From JAWLGW01 sp964569055 (GTDB lineage: Bacteria > Planctomycetota > J058), in contig CAZMSZ010000098.1 in NCBI GenBank assembly GCA_964569055.1, positions 1-21,416 on the forward strand: a stretch of 21,416 nucleotides of DNA, read 5' to 3'. Each line of letters starts with the position of its first letter. Positions within the stretch are counted from its first letter, which is position 1. The translations under genes and the position numbers were made by a program. The notes under the pieces are model-generated. The model ran no database searches, was not told the DNA's origin, and saw only the letters and a list, made by a program, of their open reading frames with translations. This document shows, piece after piece, positions 1-7,407 of this stretch.

Positions 1-72
1 AGAGATCCACCCTCTTCGAGCATCGGAACCAGAGCCAGGCAGGCCTGGAGAGGCTCGGCGCGTGTCGGTGGA

Positions 73-135
73 GCGCGAAGCGCAGAGAGCGCGACAGAGA
101 ATCTCTGCGTGCTCGGCGCCCTCTGCGTCTCGCGC
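73..135. repeat. Imperfect palindrome of CGCAGAGA/TCTCTGCG words
   Basis: The left arm (73-101) carries GCGCGAAGCGCAGAGAGCGC, then GACAGAGAA. The right arm (102-135) reads back as GCGCGAGACGCAGAGGGCGC followed by CGAGCACGCAGAGA. The arms pair with a few mismatches and almost no loop, giving a long hairpin on either strand. It lies beyond the 3' end of the histidine kinase gene, so it could act as a processing or termination structure, or be a dispersed intergenic repeat. Confidence 0.55.
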
Positions 136-146
136 ACTTCTCCTCT

Positions 147-175
147 GGCGGCTCGACCGCCTGAAGCGGCGCTTC
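147..175 (-). terminator. Two short hairpins downstream of the histidine kinase gene
   Basis: GGCGG-CTCGA-CCGCC (147-161) and GAAGC-GGC-GCTTC (163-175) are perfect 5-bp stems about 95-125 nt past the kinase stop codon. Neither is followed by a T-run, so intrinsic termination is uncertain. Confidence 0.25.
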
Positions 176-269
176 CGCCGCGCGAAGCGCGTCACCGTGG
201 ACCTCGACTCGACGGCCGATCCCACCCACGGGCAGCACGACGAGTTCGCGGCCGCGAGCCGCGGCGCGC

Positions 270-2228
270 TCAACCCGCCAGCAGGTGCTCGAGCGCGTCG
301 AGGAGGTCGCCCGCCTCGAACGGCTTCTTGACGGTGGCGAACGGCCCCTCGGCCATCACCGCCGCGGCGCTCGCCGGAGGCGGCGCCGACGACGAGAGCA
401 GCACGACCGGGAGCTGCGGCCGCTCCCGGCGGAGGTGCGCGGCGAGCGCCGCGGCGCTCATGCCCTGCAGCATGACGTCGGTGACGAGCACGTCCACCGC
501 GCGCTCCGCCGAGGCCGCCAGGCGCAGCGCCTCCTCGCCGTCGCGCGCCGCCAGCACCCGGTAGCCGGCGCGGCGGAGCAGCCGCTCGATCGCCCAGCGG
601 ACGCCCGCGTCGTCCTCGGCCAGCGCCACGCAGGGGCCGGCGTCGCTCGGCGGAACGACGGAGGGGAACCGGAGCGTCACGGTGGTCCCCTCGCCAGGCG
701 CGCTGCTCAGGGCGATCCGGCCGCCGATCTGCGCCACGGCCTGGTGCACCGTCGCCAGGCCGAGGCCGGTCCCTTGGCCCGCCTCCTTGGTGGTGAAGAA
801 CGGCTCGAGGGCGCGCTCGAGGGTGGCGGACGCCATGCCCACGCCGGTGTCGGACACCTCGAGCGCGACCCAGGGCTCCTCCTCCGGCGCCTCGTCGTCG
901 AGTCGGACCCGGATCCCGAGCGTGCCGCCTTGGGGCATGGCGTCGCGCGCGTTCATGGCCAGGTTGAGCAGGACCTGCTCGAGGCGGCTGGGCTCCGCCC
1001 GGACCCGCAGCCCCTCGGCGAGGTCGAGCTCGAGCGCGATCGCCTCGCCCGCCAGGCTGGCGAGCATGCCCTCGGCCCCGCGGACCAGCTCGCCGAGGTC
1101 GAGCTCTTGCGTGCGGAGCGGCTCGCGCCGGCTGAGGGTCAGGAGCTGGCGCGTGAGGCGCTGCGCCCGCTCGCAGGCCAGGCGGATCTCCGCCAGCTCG
1201 CCGGCGGGGTCCTCGCCCCGCTGGTAGCGGCGCAGCGCCAGCTCGGCGCAGCTCTGCACGACGGTCAGCACGTTGTTGAAGTCGTGTGCCACGCCCCCCG
1301 CCAGGCGCCCGAGCGTCTCGAGCCGCTGGGCGTGCCTGAGCTCCTCCTCGAGCCGCCGTCGCTCGGTGATGTCGCGCGTCACCCCCAGGAAGGTGCCGTC
1401 GGGCAGCGCGCAGGCGTTGACCTCGACGGTCGCCCAGGTGCCGTCGCGGCGCTTGAGGCGGCGCTCGCGCAGGATGCGCCCCTTGCGGCGGACGAGGTCG
1501 AGCGCGAGCGGCTCGCGCGCGAGGTCCTCGGGCGCGATCAGCTCGGCCACCGGCCGCCCGACGAGCTCGTTACGGTTCCAGCCGAACAGCAAGTCCACCG
1601 CCGGGTTGAGGGCGAGGATGGCGCCCTCGACGTCGATGAGGAAGATCGCGTCGGAGCAGTGCTCGTAGATCGTGCGGTAGCGCATCTCGCTCGCCACGAG
1701 CGCCTCGCGCGCCAGGCGCGCCTCCGTGATGTCCTCGTAGCAGCCGAACACCCCGATCACCGCGCCCGACTCGTCCCGCAGCGGCACCTTGCTCGTGCGC
1801 AGCCAGCGCCGCTCGCCGTCGCCGCGCACCAGCGGCTCCTCGTAGCCGATCCGCTCCTCGCCGCGATCGATCACCGCCGTGTCGTCGGCGCGGTACAGCG
1901 GCGCGTTCTCGCGCCACGGTTGCTCGAAGTCGTCGGTCCCGACGAGCGCGTCGGGCGTGATCCCGGCGTCCTCGGCGAACGTCCGGTTGCAGCCCAGGAA
2001 GCGGAAGTCGCGCGCCTTCCAGAACAGGCGCTGCGGGATCGTGTCCATGACCAGCCGGAGCATGCGCTCAGAGGCGCGCAGCTCCTGGATCAGGGCCGCG
2101 TGCTCGGCGGCCTCTGCCTCGAGGGCGCGCACGCGCGCCTCGAGCGCGGCCGCGTGCTGTGCGAGCGAGGTGGGAGACGTCGCGCCCGCGGGTGCGGGCT
2201 GGCCTGGCGCGCGTCGTTCGTCACCCAT
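270..2228 (-). CDS. PAS-PAS hybrid sensor histidine kinase with C-terminal receiver
   Basis: Probable cytoplasmic sensor kinase of 652 aa. Order: a short N-terminal coiled coil (about 20-55), PAS/PAC one (about 55-172, ending GCYEDITEARL), PAS/PAC two (about 180-290, ending VTRDITERRRLEEEL), HisKA, HATPase and receiver. The phospho-accepting His is in GGVAHDFNN (about H315). ATP-binding boxes follow as NLAMNARDAMP, DTGVGM, PFFTTK and GTGLGLA. The receiver has the acidic pocket AEDD, phospho-acceptor Asp in LVTDVML (about D584) and Lys in VKKPF. No transmembrane segment is evident. The start at 2228 is preferred over the in-frame ATG at 2282, because the extra 18 codons include TTA, GTA and CGA, atypical for this genome. 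It is divergent from the phosphatase gene. The fused receiver could reset the kinase or feed a phosphorelay; no separate regulator is adjacent. Confidence 0.93.
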   Translation of the reverse strand: MGDERRAPGQPAPAGATSPTSLAQHAAALEARVRALEAEAAEHAALIQELRASERMLRLVMDTIPQRLFWKARDFRFLGCNRTFAEDAGITPDALVGTDDFEQPWRENAPLYRADDTAVIDRGEERIGYEEPLVRGDGERRWLRTSKVPLRDESGAVIGVFGCYEDITEARLAREALVASEMRYRTIYEHCSDAIFLIDVEGAILALNPAVDLLFGWNRNELVGRPVAELIAPEDLAREPLALDLVRRKGRILRERRLKRRDGTWATVEVNACALPDGTFLGVTRDITERRRLEEELRHAQRLETLGRLAGGVAHDFNNVLTVVQSCAELALRRYQRGEDPAGELAEIRLACERAQRLTRQLLTLSRREPLRTQELDLGELVRGAEGMLASLAGEAIALELDLAEGLRVRAEPSRLEQVLLNLAMNARDAMPQGGTLGIRVRLDDEAPEEEPWVALEVSDTGVGMASATLERALEPFFTTKEAGQGTGLGLATVHQAVAQIGGRIALSSAPGEGTTVTLRFPSVVPPSDAGPCVALAEDDAGVRWAIERLLRRAGYRVLAARDGEEALRLAASAERAVDVLVTDVMLQGMSAAALAAHLRRERPQLPVVLLSSSAPPPASAAAVMAEGPFATVKKPFEAGDLLDALEHLLAG

Positions 2229-2406
2229 CCAGCGACCCCCGACCTGAGCGCAGCATACCGATAACGCCGGGCGAGGTCGCATCGGCCTGGCCCCAATCGG
2301 CCGAAGAGGCGGAAAAGAGACGCACGACGAACACGAAATGAAAATGAACCAATGGGCCCTGCTCGTTGAGGTTACGCCCGGCCGAGGGCTTGCCCAAGGC
2401 GCTCGT

Positions 2407-2413
2407 GGAGGAG
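2407..2413 (+). promoter_or_regulatory. Ribosome binding site of the phosphatase gene
   Basis: GGAGGAG lies 6 nt before ATG at 2420. It decides the start over an in-frame upstream start near 2366, and the chosen start begins directly with a signal peptide. Confidence 0.8.
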
Positions 2414-2419
2414 CGCCTC

Positions 2420-3430
2420 ATGACCCGGACCCAACCGCTGTTGCTCACGCTCACGCTGCTGTGCGCCGCCCCTGCCGCGGCGCAGGAGCTCGTGCTGATC
2501 GGTCGCCACCCGCTCACCGGGGCGCGCGCCGGCGTCGCGTTCACGGGCGAGCTCGAGATCCGCAACGACGCCTCGTTCCGCGCCGAGCGCGCGTTCGCCG
2601 ATGGCCGCCGCGAGGTCGAGGAGGGGGTCGCCCGCCTCGAGGAGCGCGCGCTCGTGCTCGCGCGTTCGCCGGGCCTGGTCGGCGCGCTCGCCCTGGAGGA
2701 CGGCGAAGCGCGCGCCTTCACGCGCGCCGACGGGGACGACCGCATTCGCATGCGCTGGACGGCCGGCGAGGACTACGAGCAGCTCGACCTCGGCGAGGCC
2801 GAGACCACCTGGGAGATGGTCCTGCGCCTGTTGAAGAACGGACGCGAGTGGCGCTGGCTGCTGGCCCGCAACCGGGGCATGGTCGAGCCGAGCGAGGACG
2901 GGCTGTGGATCATGCGCTCGCGCCAGCCCCAGCCCGGCGACCTCCTCCGCTTCGCCGCCAAGGGCGGCCGGACGGTGCTCTCGCTCAACGGCGATCAGGA
3001 CAAGGAGGCCACGCTGTTCGTCGAGGACGAGCACGAGCCAGGGCGGCGGCGCGCCGTGCAGGTCAACCTGCAGGCGTTCATCGCCGAGCAGGGCCTGCAG
3101 CACCACTGGGTCAAGATGAGCGCCAAGCGCGTGCCGACCGACGCGGAGCTGATCGAGGTGTTCCGGGTGCTCCTCGACGACACCAAGCGCCCGATCCTGT
3201 TCCACTGCACCGGCGGCGCCGACCGCACCGGCGTGATCGCCGCCCTCTACGAGATCGAGTTCCTCGGCGCCTCCAAGGAGGAGGCCAAGCGGCACATGCG
3301 CGCCCACATGTGGGCCGCCCACGACGGCACCGAGATCCAGGGCGCCTACGTCGACCTGTATCAGCCCGGCCGCCTGCGCGAGCTGCTGCGCGGCGCGGGG
3401 GTGGAGATCCCGGCGCGGTATCGCAAGTAG
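2420..3430 (+). CDS. Exported HCX5R tyrosine/dual-specificity phosphatase-like protein
   Basis: A 336-aa protein. Residues 1 to about 22 form a signal peptide (MTRTQPLLL... to AAAQ), so it is probably periplasmic or secreted. No lipobox is clear, although a Cys lies within the hydrophobic segment. Residues about 25-160 form a domain I do not recognise. Residues about 165-336 resemble the cysteine phosphatase fold: strand VLSLNG, a long helix, and signature HCTGGADRTG with catalytic Cys263 and Arg269. The family forms a phosphocysteine intermediate on tyrosine, serine/threonine or inositol phosphate substrates; which applies here cannot be told. It is divergent from a histidine kinase and a few kb from Ser/Thr kinases, but export makes cytoplasmic domains unlikely substrates. 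The phosphatase fold is well supported, the substrate is not. Confidence 0.85.
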   Translation: MTRTQPLLLTLTLLCAAPAAAQELVLIGRHPLTGARAGVAFTGELEIRNDASFRAERAFADGRREVEEGVARLEERALVLARSPGLVGALALEDGEARAFTRADGDDRIRMRWTAGEDYEQLDLGEAETTWEMVLRLLKNGREWRWLLARNRGMVEPSEDGLWIMRSRQPQPGDLLRFAAKGGRTVLSLNGDQDKEATLFVEDEHEPGRRRAVQVNLQAFIAEQGLQHHWVKMSAKRVPTDAELIEVFRVLLDDTKRPILFHCTGGADRTGVIAALYEIEFLGASKEEAKRHMRAHMWAAHDGTEIQGAYVDLYQPGRLRELLRGAGVEIPARYRK

Positions 3431-3433
3431 CGT

Positions 3434-3656
3434 GCTGCTCGTGCACGAGAGGCTGTCGCCGTGGCGTCAGCCTTCGTGCCCGTGCCCCTGCCCGTGCCCG
3501 TCTCCGTGCGCGTGACCCCGGCTCGTCCGCGAGCTCGCGGTGCTGTGCGACGGCGCGTGGACTCAGGCGGGTCACGAGCACGGCGCACGGGCACGGGCAC
3601 GGGCATGGGCACGAGGCTCGACGCGACAGCCTCCCGAGCACGAGCACGAGCACGAG
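3434..3656. repeat. Large imperfect inverted repeat of CGTGCC/GGGCAC hexamers
   Basis: The left arm is about 3434-3517 and the right arm about 3571-3656. The right arm's reverse complement follows the left arm block by block: CTCGTG words, GAGGCTGTCGC, a short spacer, an array of GTGCCC-like units, then GTGACC. The loop holds a perfect 14-nt palindrome, CCGCGAGCTCGCGG (3527-3540). The element fills the gap between two convergent genes. It may terminate or stabilise both transcripts, or be a mobile palindromic repeat. The core GAGGCTGTCGC occurs again at 21394. Confidence 0.75.
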
Positions 3657-3664
3657 GCCAACCG

Positions 3665-4882
3665 CTAACCGCTCTTCCTCAGCGCCTCCAGCGCCTGCTT
3701 CACCTTGCGCGCGCTCGGGAGCTCACGGAACGGCACCACGGCGGGGCCGAGGCCGCGCGCGCCCTGCTCGCCCAGCTCCAGGCCGCGGTCGACGGCCAGC
3801 ACCAGGTTGTTCGCCTCGTGGTGCCGCGCGAGCAGCTCCAGGCGCCGGGCGATCGCGCGGCGGCGCCAGTAGCCGAGGACCTCGAGGTAGCCCACCCAGC
3901 CGCTCGCCTCGTGCACGAAGCGGAGGTCGGGCACGACCGCCTCGCCGCCGAGATCGATCACCTCGACGTCCTCGTCGACGCGCCAGCCGGGGGCCACCTC
4001 GGGGAACCGGCCGCGGAGCGCCTCGACCGCGGGGGGGAGCCACATGCCGAGGTCGGCCCCGTCGCTCACCAGGCCGTCCTGGGGGCCGAGCACCAGCTCC
4101 AGCCGGCGCCGGCGCGGGCCGAGCTGGACCGTGGCCTCGAGCCGCCACTCGTCGCAGCGGACGAGCGCCGGGAGGAACCCCGCCATGCGGACCCCGTAGC
4201 GCGGGGTGACCTCGAAGATCGACAGCGGGCCGTCGAGCCGCAGCCGCAGCGCGCCGTCCTCCTCGCGCCGCGCCTCGTGCAGCAGCCCCAAGAACCGCAC
4301 CTGCCGCACGAGCTGCCGCAGCCGCCGCGGGCCGGGGTCCCTGACCGTGGCGTCGAGCTCGAGCGCCCGCAGCAGCGCGGCCTGGGCCAGGCCGAGGTTG
4401 TAGCGGTCCACCAGGGCGGCCGGGCCGATCGGCGCGAGGGCCTCGAGCACCTCGTTCGCCTTGTGGTCGCCGTAGAGCTGCTCGAGCACGCGGGCGGCCC
4501 CCGCGGGGCCGGCCTCGCCCGCGACCTCGGCCAGGACCGCCTCGCGCGCGAACCGCCCCTCGCGGCGCGCCCGCGCCGCGGCCTGGAACACGCGCAGCCG
4601 CAGCGCGCAGGCCTCCTCGTGCGGCAGCCCCCGGAACGTCGCGCGGTCCTCGAGCAGCTTGGCGAAGCCGCGGTCCACCTTGAGGTCGGGCCGCCCCGCC
4701 GTGAGCGCGGCGAGCGCCTCGTCGAGCTCGCCGCGCGCCCGGCCGAGGTGCGCCTCGAACAGCGCGATCACCTCGCCGGCCCGCGCCCGCGCCGCCTCGC
4801 CCGCCGGACCCGCCGTGGGCAGGTAGCGCGGCGTCAGCCGCTTGCCGCGCACGTTGGCGAGCAGCAGGTCAGCGGTAAGCAT
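3665..4882 (-). CDS. bax1: Bax1-like nuclease (DUF790), partner of XPB helicase
   Basis: A 405-aa protein starting MLTADLLLANVRGKRLTPRY, typical of the DUF790 family. In archaea this family is Bax1, a structure-specific nuclease that binds XPB and cuts DNA at the unwound junction. The C-terminal part carries a nuclease-like pattern: PDL (D319), a short turn, then YLEVLGYW (E334). This resembles a PD-(D/E)XK-type core, although I have not confirmed which residues are catalytic. The middle (about 120-250) is helical and rich in Arg, Leu and Glu. Its ATG at 4882 lies inside the upstream helicase gene, overlapping it by 14 nt, which implies coupled translation and a joint complex. Bacterial members are less studied than archaeal ones. 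The family assignment is strong; the exact substrate is inferred. Confidence 0.88.
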   Translation of the reverse strand: MLTADLLLANVRGKRLTPRYLPTAGPAGEAARARAGEVIALFEAHLGRARGELDEALAALTAGRPDLKVDRGFAKLLEDRATFRGLPHEEACALRLRVFQAAARARREGRFAREAVLAEVAGEAGPAGAARVLEQLYGDHKANEVLEALAPIGPAALVDRYNLGLAQAALLRALELDATVRDPGPRRLRQLVRQVRFLGLLHEARREEDGALRLRLDGPLSIFEVTPRYGVRMAGFLPALVRCDEWRLEATVQLGPRRRRLELVLGPQDGLVSDGADLGMWLPPAVEALRGRFPEVAPGWRVDEDVEVIDLGGEAVVPDLRFVHEASGWVGYLEVLGYWRRRAIARRLELLARHHEANNLVLAVDRGLELGEQGARGLGPAVVPFRELPSARKVKQALEALRKSG

Positions 4883-6239
4883 CGTGCTCCCGTCGCCGCG
4901 CGCTCGCCGCCACCTCGCTGGTGTCCGCGGTGACGACCTCGTACAGCACCGCGTGCTTCCCCTCGACCCGCCGCAGCAGGCGCCCGAGGCGCTGCACGTG
5001 CTCGCGGACGGTGGCCGACCCCGAGAGCACCACCCCGACCCCGACGGCCGGCACGTCGACGCCCTCGTTCAGCACCCGCGAGGTCGCGATCACCGGCGTG
5101 GTCCCAGCGCGGAGCCCGGCCAGGATCACCCGCCGCTCGCGCGGACGCGTCTGGTGCGTGATCACCGGCACCAAGAACCGGCGCGAGACCTCGTAGGCCG
5201 CCTCGTTCTCGTGGGTGAACACCAGCACGCGCTCCTGCGCGTGCCGGGCGAGGATCGCCTCGAGGTGCGCCATCTTGTCGCGGCAGCCCATCGCGATCCG
5301 GCGCTGCTCGCGCCAGCCGAGCAGCGCGCGCCGCCCCTCCTCCGAGCGGCAAGCCGCGCGCAGGAAGCGCGCCCAGCCGTGCCGTCCCCCCAGGCGGATC
5401 CCCTCCCGCGCCAGGAACCCGCGGTAGTCCGCGCGCGCCGCCGCGTAGGCCGCCTGCTCCTCGGGGTCGAGCCGCGCCTCGACCCGGACCACCTCGTACG
5501 TGCTGAGGAACTCCCCCGCGAGGTCGCCGATCCCGCGCTGGAACACGATCGGCCCCACCACGCCCTCGGTGACCGCGAGCCGCTCCGCCTCGGGCGGCGT
5601 GGCCGTGAGCCCCAGGCGGAACGGCGCCAGCGCCATCCGCGCGCCCTGCACGAAGCTGGGGCCGGGGAGGTGGTGGACCTCGTCGCACACCAGCAACCCG
5701 AACCGGTCGCCGAGCCGCTCGAGGTGCAGGTAGGCCGAGTCGTAGGTGATCACCGTCAGCGGGCGCGGCTCGAACGTGCCGCCGCCGATCGCGCCCACCC
5801 GCTCCTCGCCGAACCGGGCCGCGAGCCCGTCATGCCACTGCGCGAGCAGGTCGAGGGTGGGCACGACCACCAGCGTGCTCCGCCCCGTGTCGGCGATCGC
5901 GAGCTGCGCGATCACCGTCTTGCCGGTCCCGGTGGGCAGCACGACCAGGCCCCTGCGTCCGGCCGCGCGCCAGGCAGCCACCGCCTCGAGCTGATACGGC
6001 CGCGGCGTCAGGTCCGGCGTCGCGAGGTCGAGCCGCTCGTACGCCTGGGCGCGGTCCTCGAACCCGATCCCCAAGCCGACCAGCAGCCGCACCACGGAGT
6101 GATAGTGGTGCGCCGGGACCCGCACCGCGGGCGCGCCGCCCAGCCGGCCGTCCGCGCGGGCCTCCGGCAGGCGCTCGGCCAAGGCGGGGTCGAGCCCGCG
6201 CAGCAGCAAGCTGCCGCGGTCGAAGGTCAGGGCGACCAT
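4869..6239 (-). CDS. xpb: XPB/ERCC3-like superfamily 2 DNA helicase
   Basis: A 456-aa DNA helicase. An N-terminal damage-recognition-like region (about 1-75) precedes Q-motif-like TPRPYQLEAV, Walker A LPTGTGKT (101-108), motif Ia VVPTLDLLAQW, motif II DEVHH (186-190) and motif III LTATP (211-215). The second RecA fold has VLVFTHENE, TSRVLNEGVDVP and motif VI QRLGRLLR. A basic insert of about 80 residues separates the two folds. DEVHH and QRLGRLLR are typical of the XPB group, which unwinds DNA for nucleotide excision repair and transcription in eukaryotes and archaea. The start at 6239 (MVALTFDRG) is chosen over an in-frame GTG at 6311, because the intervening region looks non-coding. No strong Shine-Dalgarno precedes either. 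Its 3' end overlaps the Bax1 nuclease gene. Confidence 0.9.
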   Translation of the reverse strand: MVALTFDRGSLLLRGLDPALAERLPEARADGRLGGAPAVRVPAHHYHSVVRLLVGLGIGFEDRAQAYERLDLATPDLTPRPYQLEAVAAWRAAGRRGLVVLPTGTGKTVIAQLAIADTGRSTLVVVPTLDLLAQWHDGLAARFGEERVGAIGGGTFEPRPLTVITYDSAYLHLERLGDRFGLLVCDEVHHLPGPSFVQGARMALAPFRLGLTATPPEAERLAVTEGVVGPIVFQRGIGDLAGEFLSTYEVVRVEARLDPEEQAAYAAARADYRGFLAREGIRLGGRHGWARFLRAACRSEEGRRALLGWREQRRIAMGCRDKMAHLEAILARHAQERVLVFTHENEAAYEVSRRFLVPVITHQTRPRERRVILAGLRAGTTPVIATSRVLNEGVDVPAVGVGVVLSGSATVREHVQRLGRLLRRVEGKHAVLYEVVTADTSEVAASARRREHDAYR

Positions 6240-6459
6240 GTGGGCGCCCAACCTACAGCGCAGGTCGGACAGCCCACGCCGAGCGTCGTTACCGTTCCGT
6301 TCTTCCTCCACCGATTCGGATTCGTTTCAGCTTGGTATCGAGCGGACGGTTTCATTTGGGAGTCACGACGGGTGCGCAATCTCATAAGTGCTTTCTTCAT
6401 AGCGCTGAACCGCGGACCTGCTCTTGCAATTGCGACCCCCAACGCCAGGAGAGACCTCG
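6240..6459. promoter_or_regulatory. Divergent promoter region
   Basis: This 220-nt gap separates the minus-strand helicase gene from the plus-strand gene at 6460. It is clearly less GC-rich than its surroundings around 6310-6440 (for example ATCTCATAAGTGCTTTCTTC). It should hold both promoters, but I could not fix convincing -35/-10 pairs. GGATTCG-type words at 6313-6325 recall the hexamer array at the right edge of the window. Confidence 0.45.
6447..6453 (+). promoter_or_regulatory. Ribosome binding site of the repeat-protein gene
   Basis: AGGAGAG sits 6 nt before ATG at 6460 and excludes the weaker TTG start at 6424. Confidence 0.75.
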
Positions 6460-7251
6460 ATGGCAAGCTCCACGGACCTCCTCGGGATCGCGGTCGAGCG
6501 CGGCTACCTCACCCCGGAGCAGGCGGACCAGGCGATCGCCGAGGCAGCGGCGCGCCGCTGCTCACCCGAGCAGGTGCTGCTCGAGCGGCGGGCGATCACC
6601 GTTCGCCGCCTCGAGCGGCTGCGCGCCCACCAGCAGTTCCGGGTCATGCGCAAGAACGACAAGAGCTACCTCAAGCTCGCCGTGCGCCAGCGCTGGATCG
6701 ACGGCCGCAGCGCCAAGCGGGTGCTCGACCAGCAGCGCCGCGCGTTCGAGTCGCGCCGCCTCTGTCTGCGGGCGGGCGCGCTGTTGATCGAGCAGAGCCT
6801 GCTCAGCAACGACCAGGACCGCAGCCTGCGGACGGCGCTCTCCGCGCGCCAGCGGCCGATCGCGAGCACGACCACGCGCGGCGGCTCGAGCGGCCCGGTC
6901 GCCTGGAGCACCCGCGCCGACTCGGCCGCGACCCTCGCCCTGCACGAGTCGAGCGTCACCGGCTCCGACCTCGGCGCCAGCGCGGGCCCGACCTACCGCG
7001 CCCTCGAGGCCGCGCTCGAGCGGGTCGAGGCGATCCGCGCCATCGGCCACGACCTCTCCACCAGCGACCCCGCCCTGCAGGAGAAGCCGCCCCGCATGGA
7101 CAGCGCCGAGGAGCTCGAGAACGCCTGCGCCGTCCTCGGCCGCCGGCGAGTGGGCCTCGAGCCCGAGGCGCCGCGGCGGCGACCGAAGAAGAGCACCACC
7201 AGCACGGGCAAGTTCCTGGCGGCGCTGCTCAAGAATCGCGGGGCGGCATAG
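6460..7251 (+). CDS. Unrecognised protein with four short helical repeats
   Basis: A 263-aa soluble protein without a signal peptide or membrane segment; I cannot assign a function. Residues 1-130 look like four copies of a roughly 25-residue two-helix unit: LGIAVERGYLTPEQADQAI (8-26), EQVLLERRAITVRRLERL (37-54), YLKLAVRQRWIDGRSAKRVL (70-89) and GALLIEQSLLSNDQDRSLRTAL (106-127). The shared pattern is a small hydrophobic strand or helix, a turn with Glu-Arg/Gln and hydrophobic residues, then a helix with Gln. It resembles the repeat found before type II secretion/pilus ATPases (MshEN/GspE_N-like), common as a stand-alone module in some environmental phyla. Residues 130-175 are Ser/Thr/Gly-rich linker, and the tail is helical then basic. 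It is monocistronic, ending at the 7252-7404 palindrome. Confidence 0.75.
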   Translation: MASSTDLLGIAVERGYLTPEQADQAIAEAAARRCSPEQVLLERRAITVRRLERLRAHQQFRVMRKNDKSYLKLAVRQRWIDGRSAKRVLDQQRRAFESRRLCLRAGALLIEQSLLSNDQDRSLRTALSARQRPIASTTTRGGSSGPVAWSTRADSAATLALHESSVTGSDLGASAGPTYRALEAALERVEAIRAIGHDLSTSDPALQEKPPRMDSAEELENACAVLGRRRVGLEPEAPRRRPKKSTTSTGKFLAALLKNRGAA

Positions 7252-7404
7252 GCGAGGCCAGGGCGAAGGAAATGAGGAATATCAAAGGGAATTAGAAATT
7301 CGAAATTAGTCAGGAACGCGCGCGCTGCGGCGCGATAGCCGCTCTGGCATTCCTAATTTGCAATTCCCTCTTGATATTTCCTGCTTCCCTCGCGCCTCTG
7401 CCGC
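7252..7404. repeat. AT-rich imperfect inverted repeat between convergent genes
   Basis: The left arm (about 7252-7317) reads GGAAATGAGGAATATCAAAG then GGAATTAG..GAAATTAGTCAGGAA. The right arm (about 7347-7402), read backwards, gives GAAGCAGGAAATATCAAGAG then GGAATTGCAAATTAGGAATG. The arms match over about 50 bp with small gaps, and the loop (about 7318-7346) is GC-rich. This AT-rich block stands out in a very GC-rich region. It fills nearly the whole 156-nt gap and probably terminates or caps both converging transcripts. Confidence 0.75.
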
Positions 7405-7407
7405 TCG

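Larger units (their letters stand above)
1..269. other. Left-edge non-coding stretch
   Basis: No convincing gene lies here. The open frames that cross it run antisense or out of frame into the histidine kinase. It holds an imperfect palindrome at 73-135 and two short hairpins at 147-161 and 163-175, downstream of the minus-strand histidine kinase stop. Bases 23-46 also contain a small near-palindrome, CCAGGC-AG-GCCTGG. Whatever gene lies to the left is outside the window. Confidence 0.6.

Noticed and set aside
285..2264. A long plus-strand open frame antisense to the histidine kinase
   Set aside because: Its translation has no domain, is rich in Arg/Ala/Gly/His, and reflects the lack of AT-rich stop codons. 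The minus-strand frame has complete kinase motifs. Similar shadows opposite uvrC, trxB and the ABC genes were dropped for the same reason.
2229..2282. An 18-codon N-terminal extension of the histidine kinase from ATG at 2282
   Set aside because: The codons TTA, GTA and CGA are unlike the rest of the gene, the peptide has no family similarity, and there is no ribosome site; it looks like leader or promoter DNA.
3461..3664. Plus-strand frames through the intergenic palindrome giving Val-Pro and His-Gly repeats
   Set aside because: These are by-products of the GTGCCC/GGGCAC hexamers. They run on antisense through the Bax1 gene and have no ribosome site.
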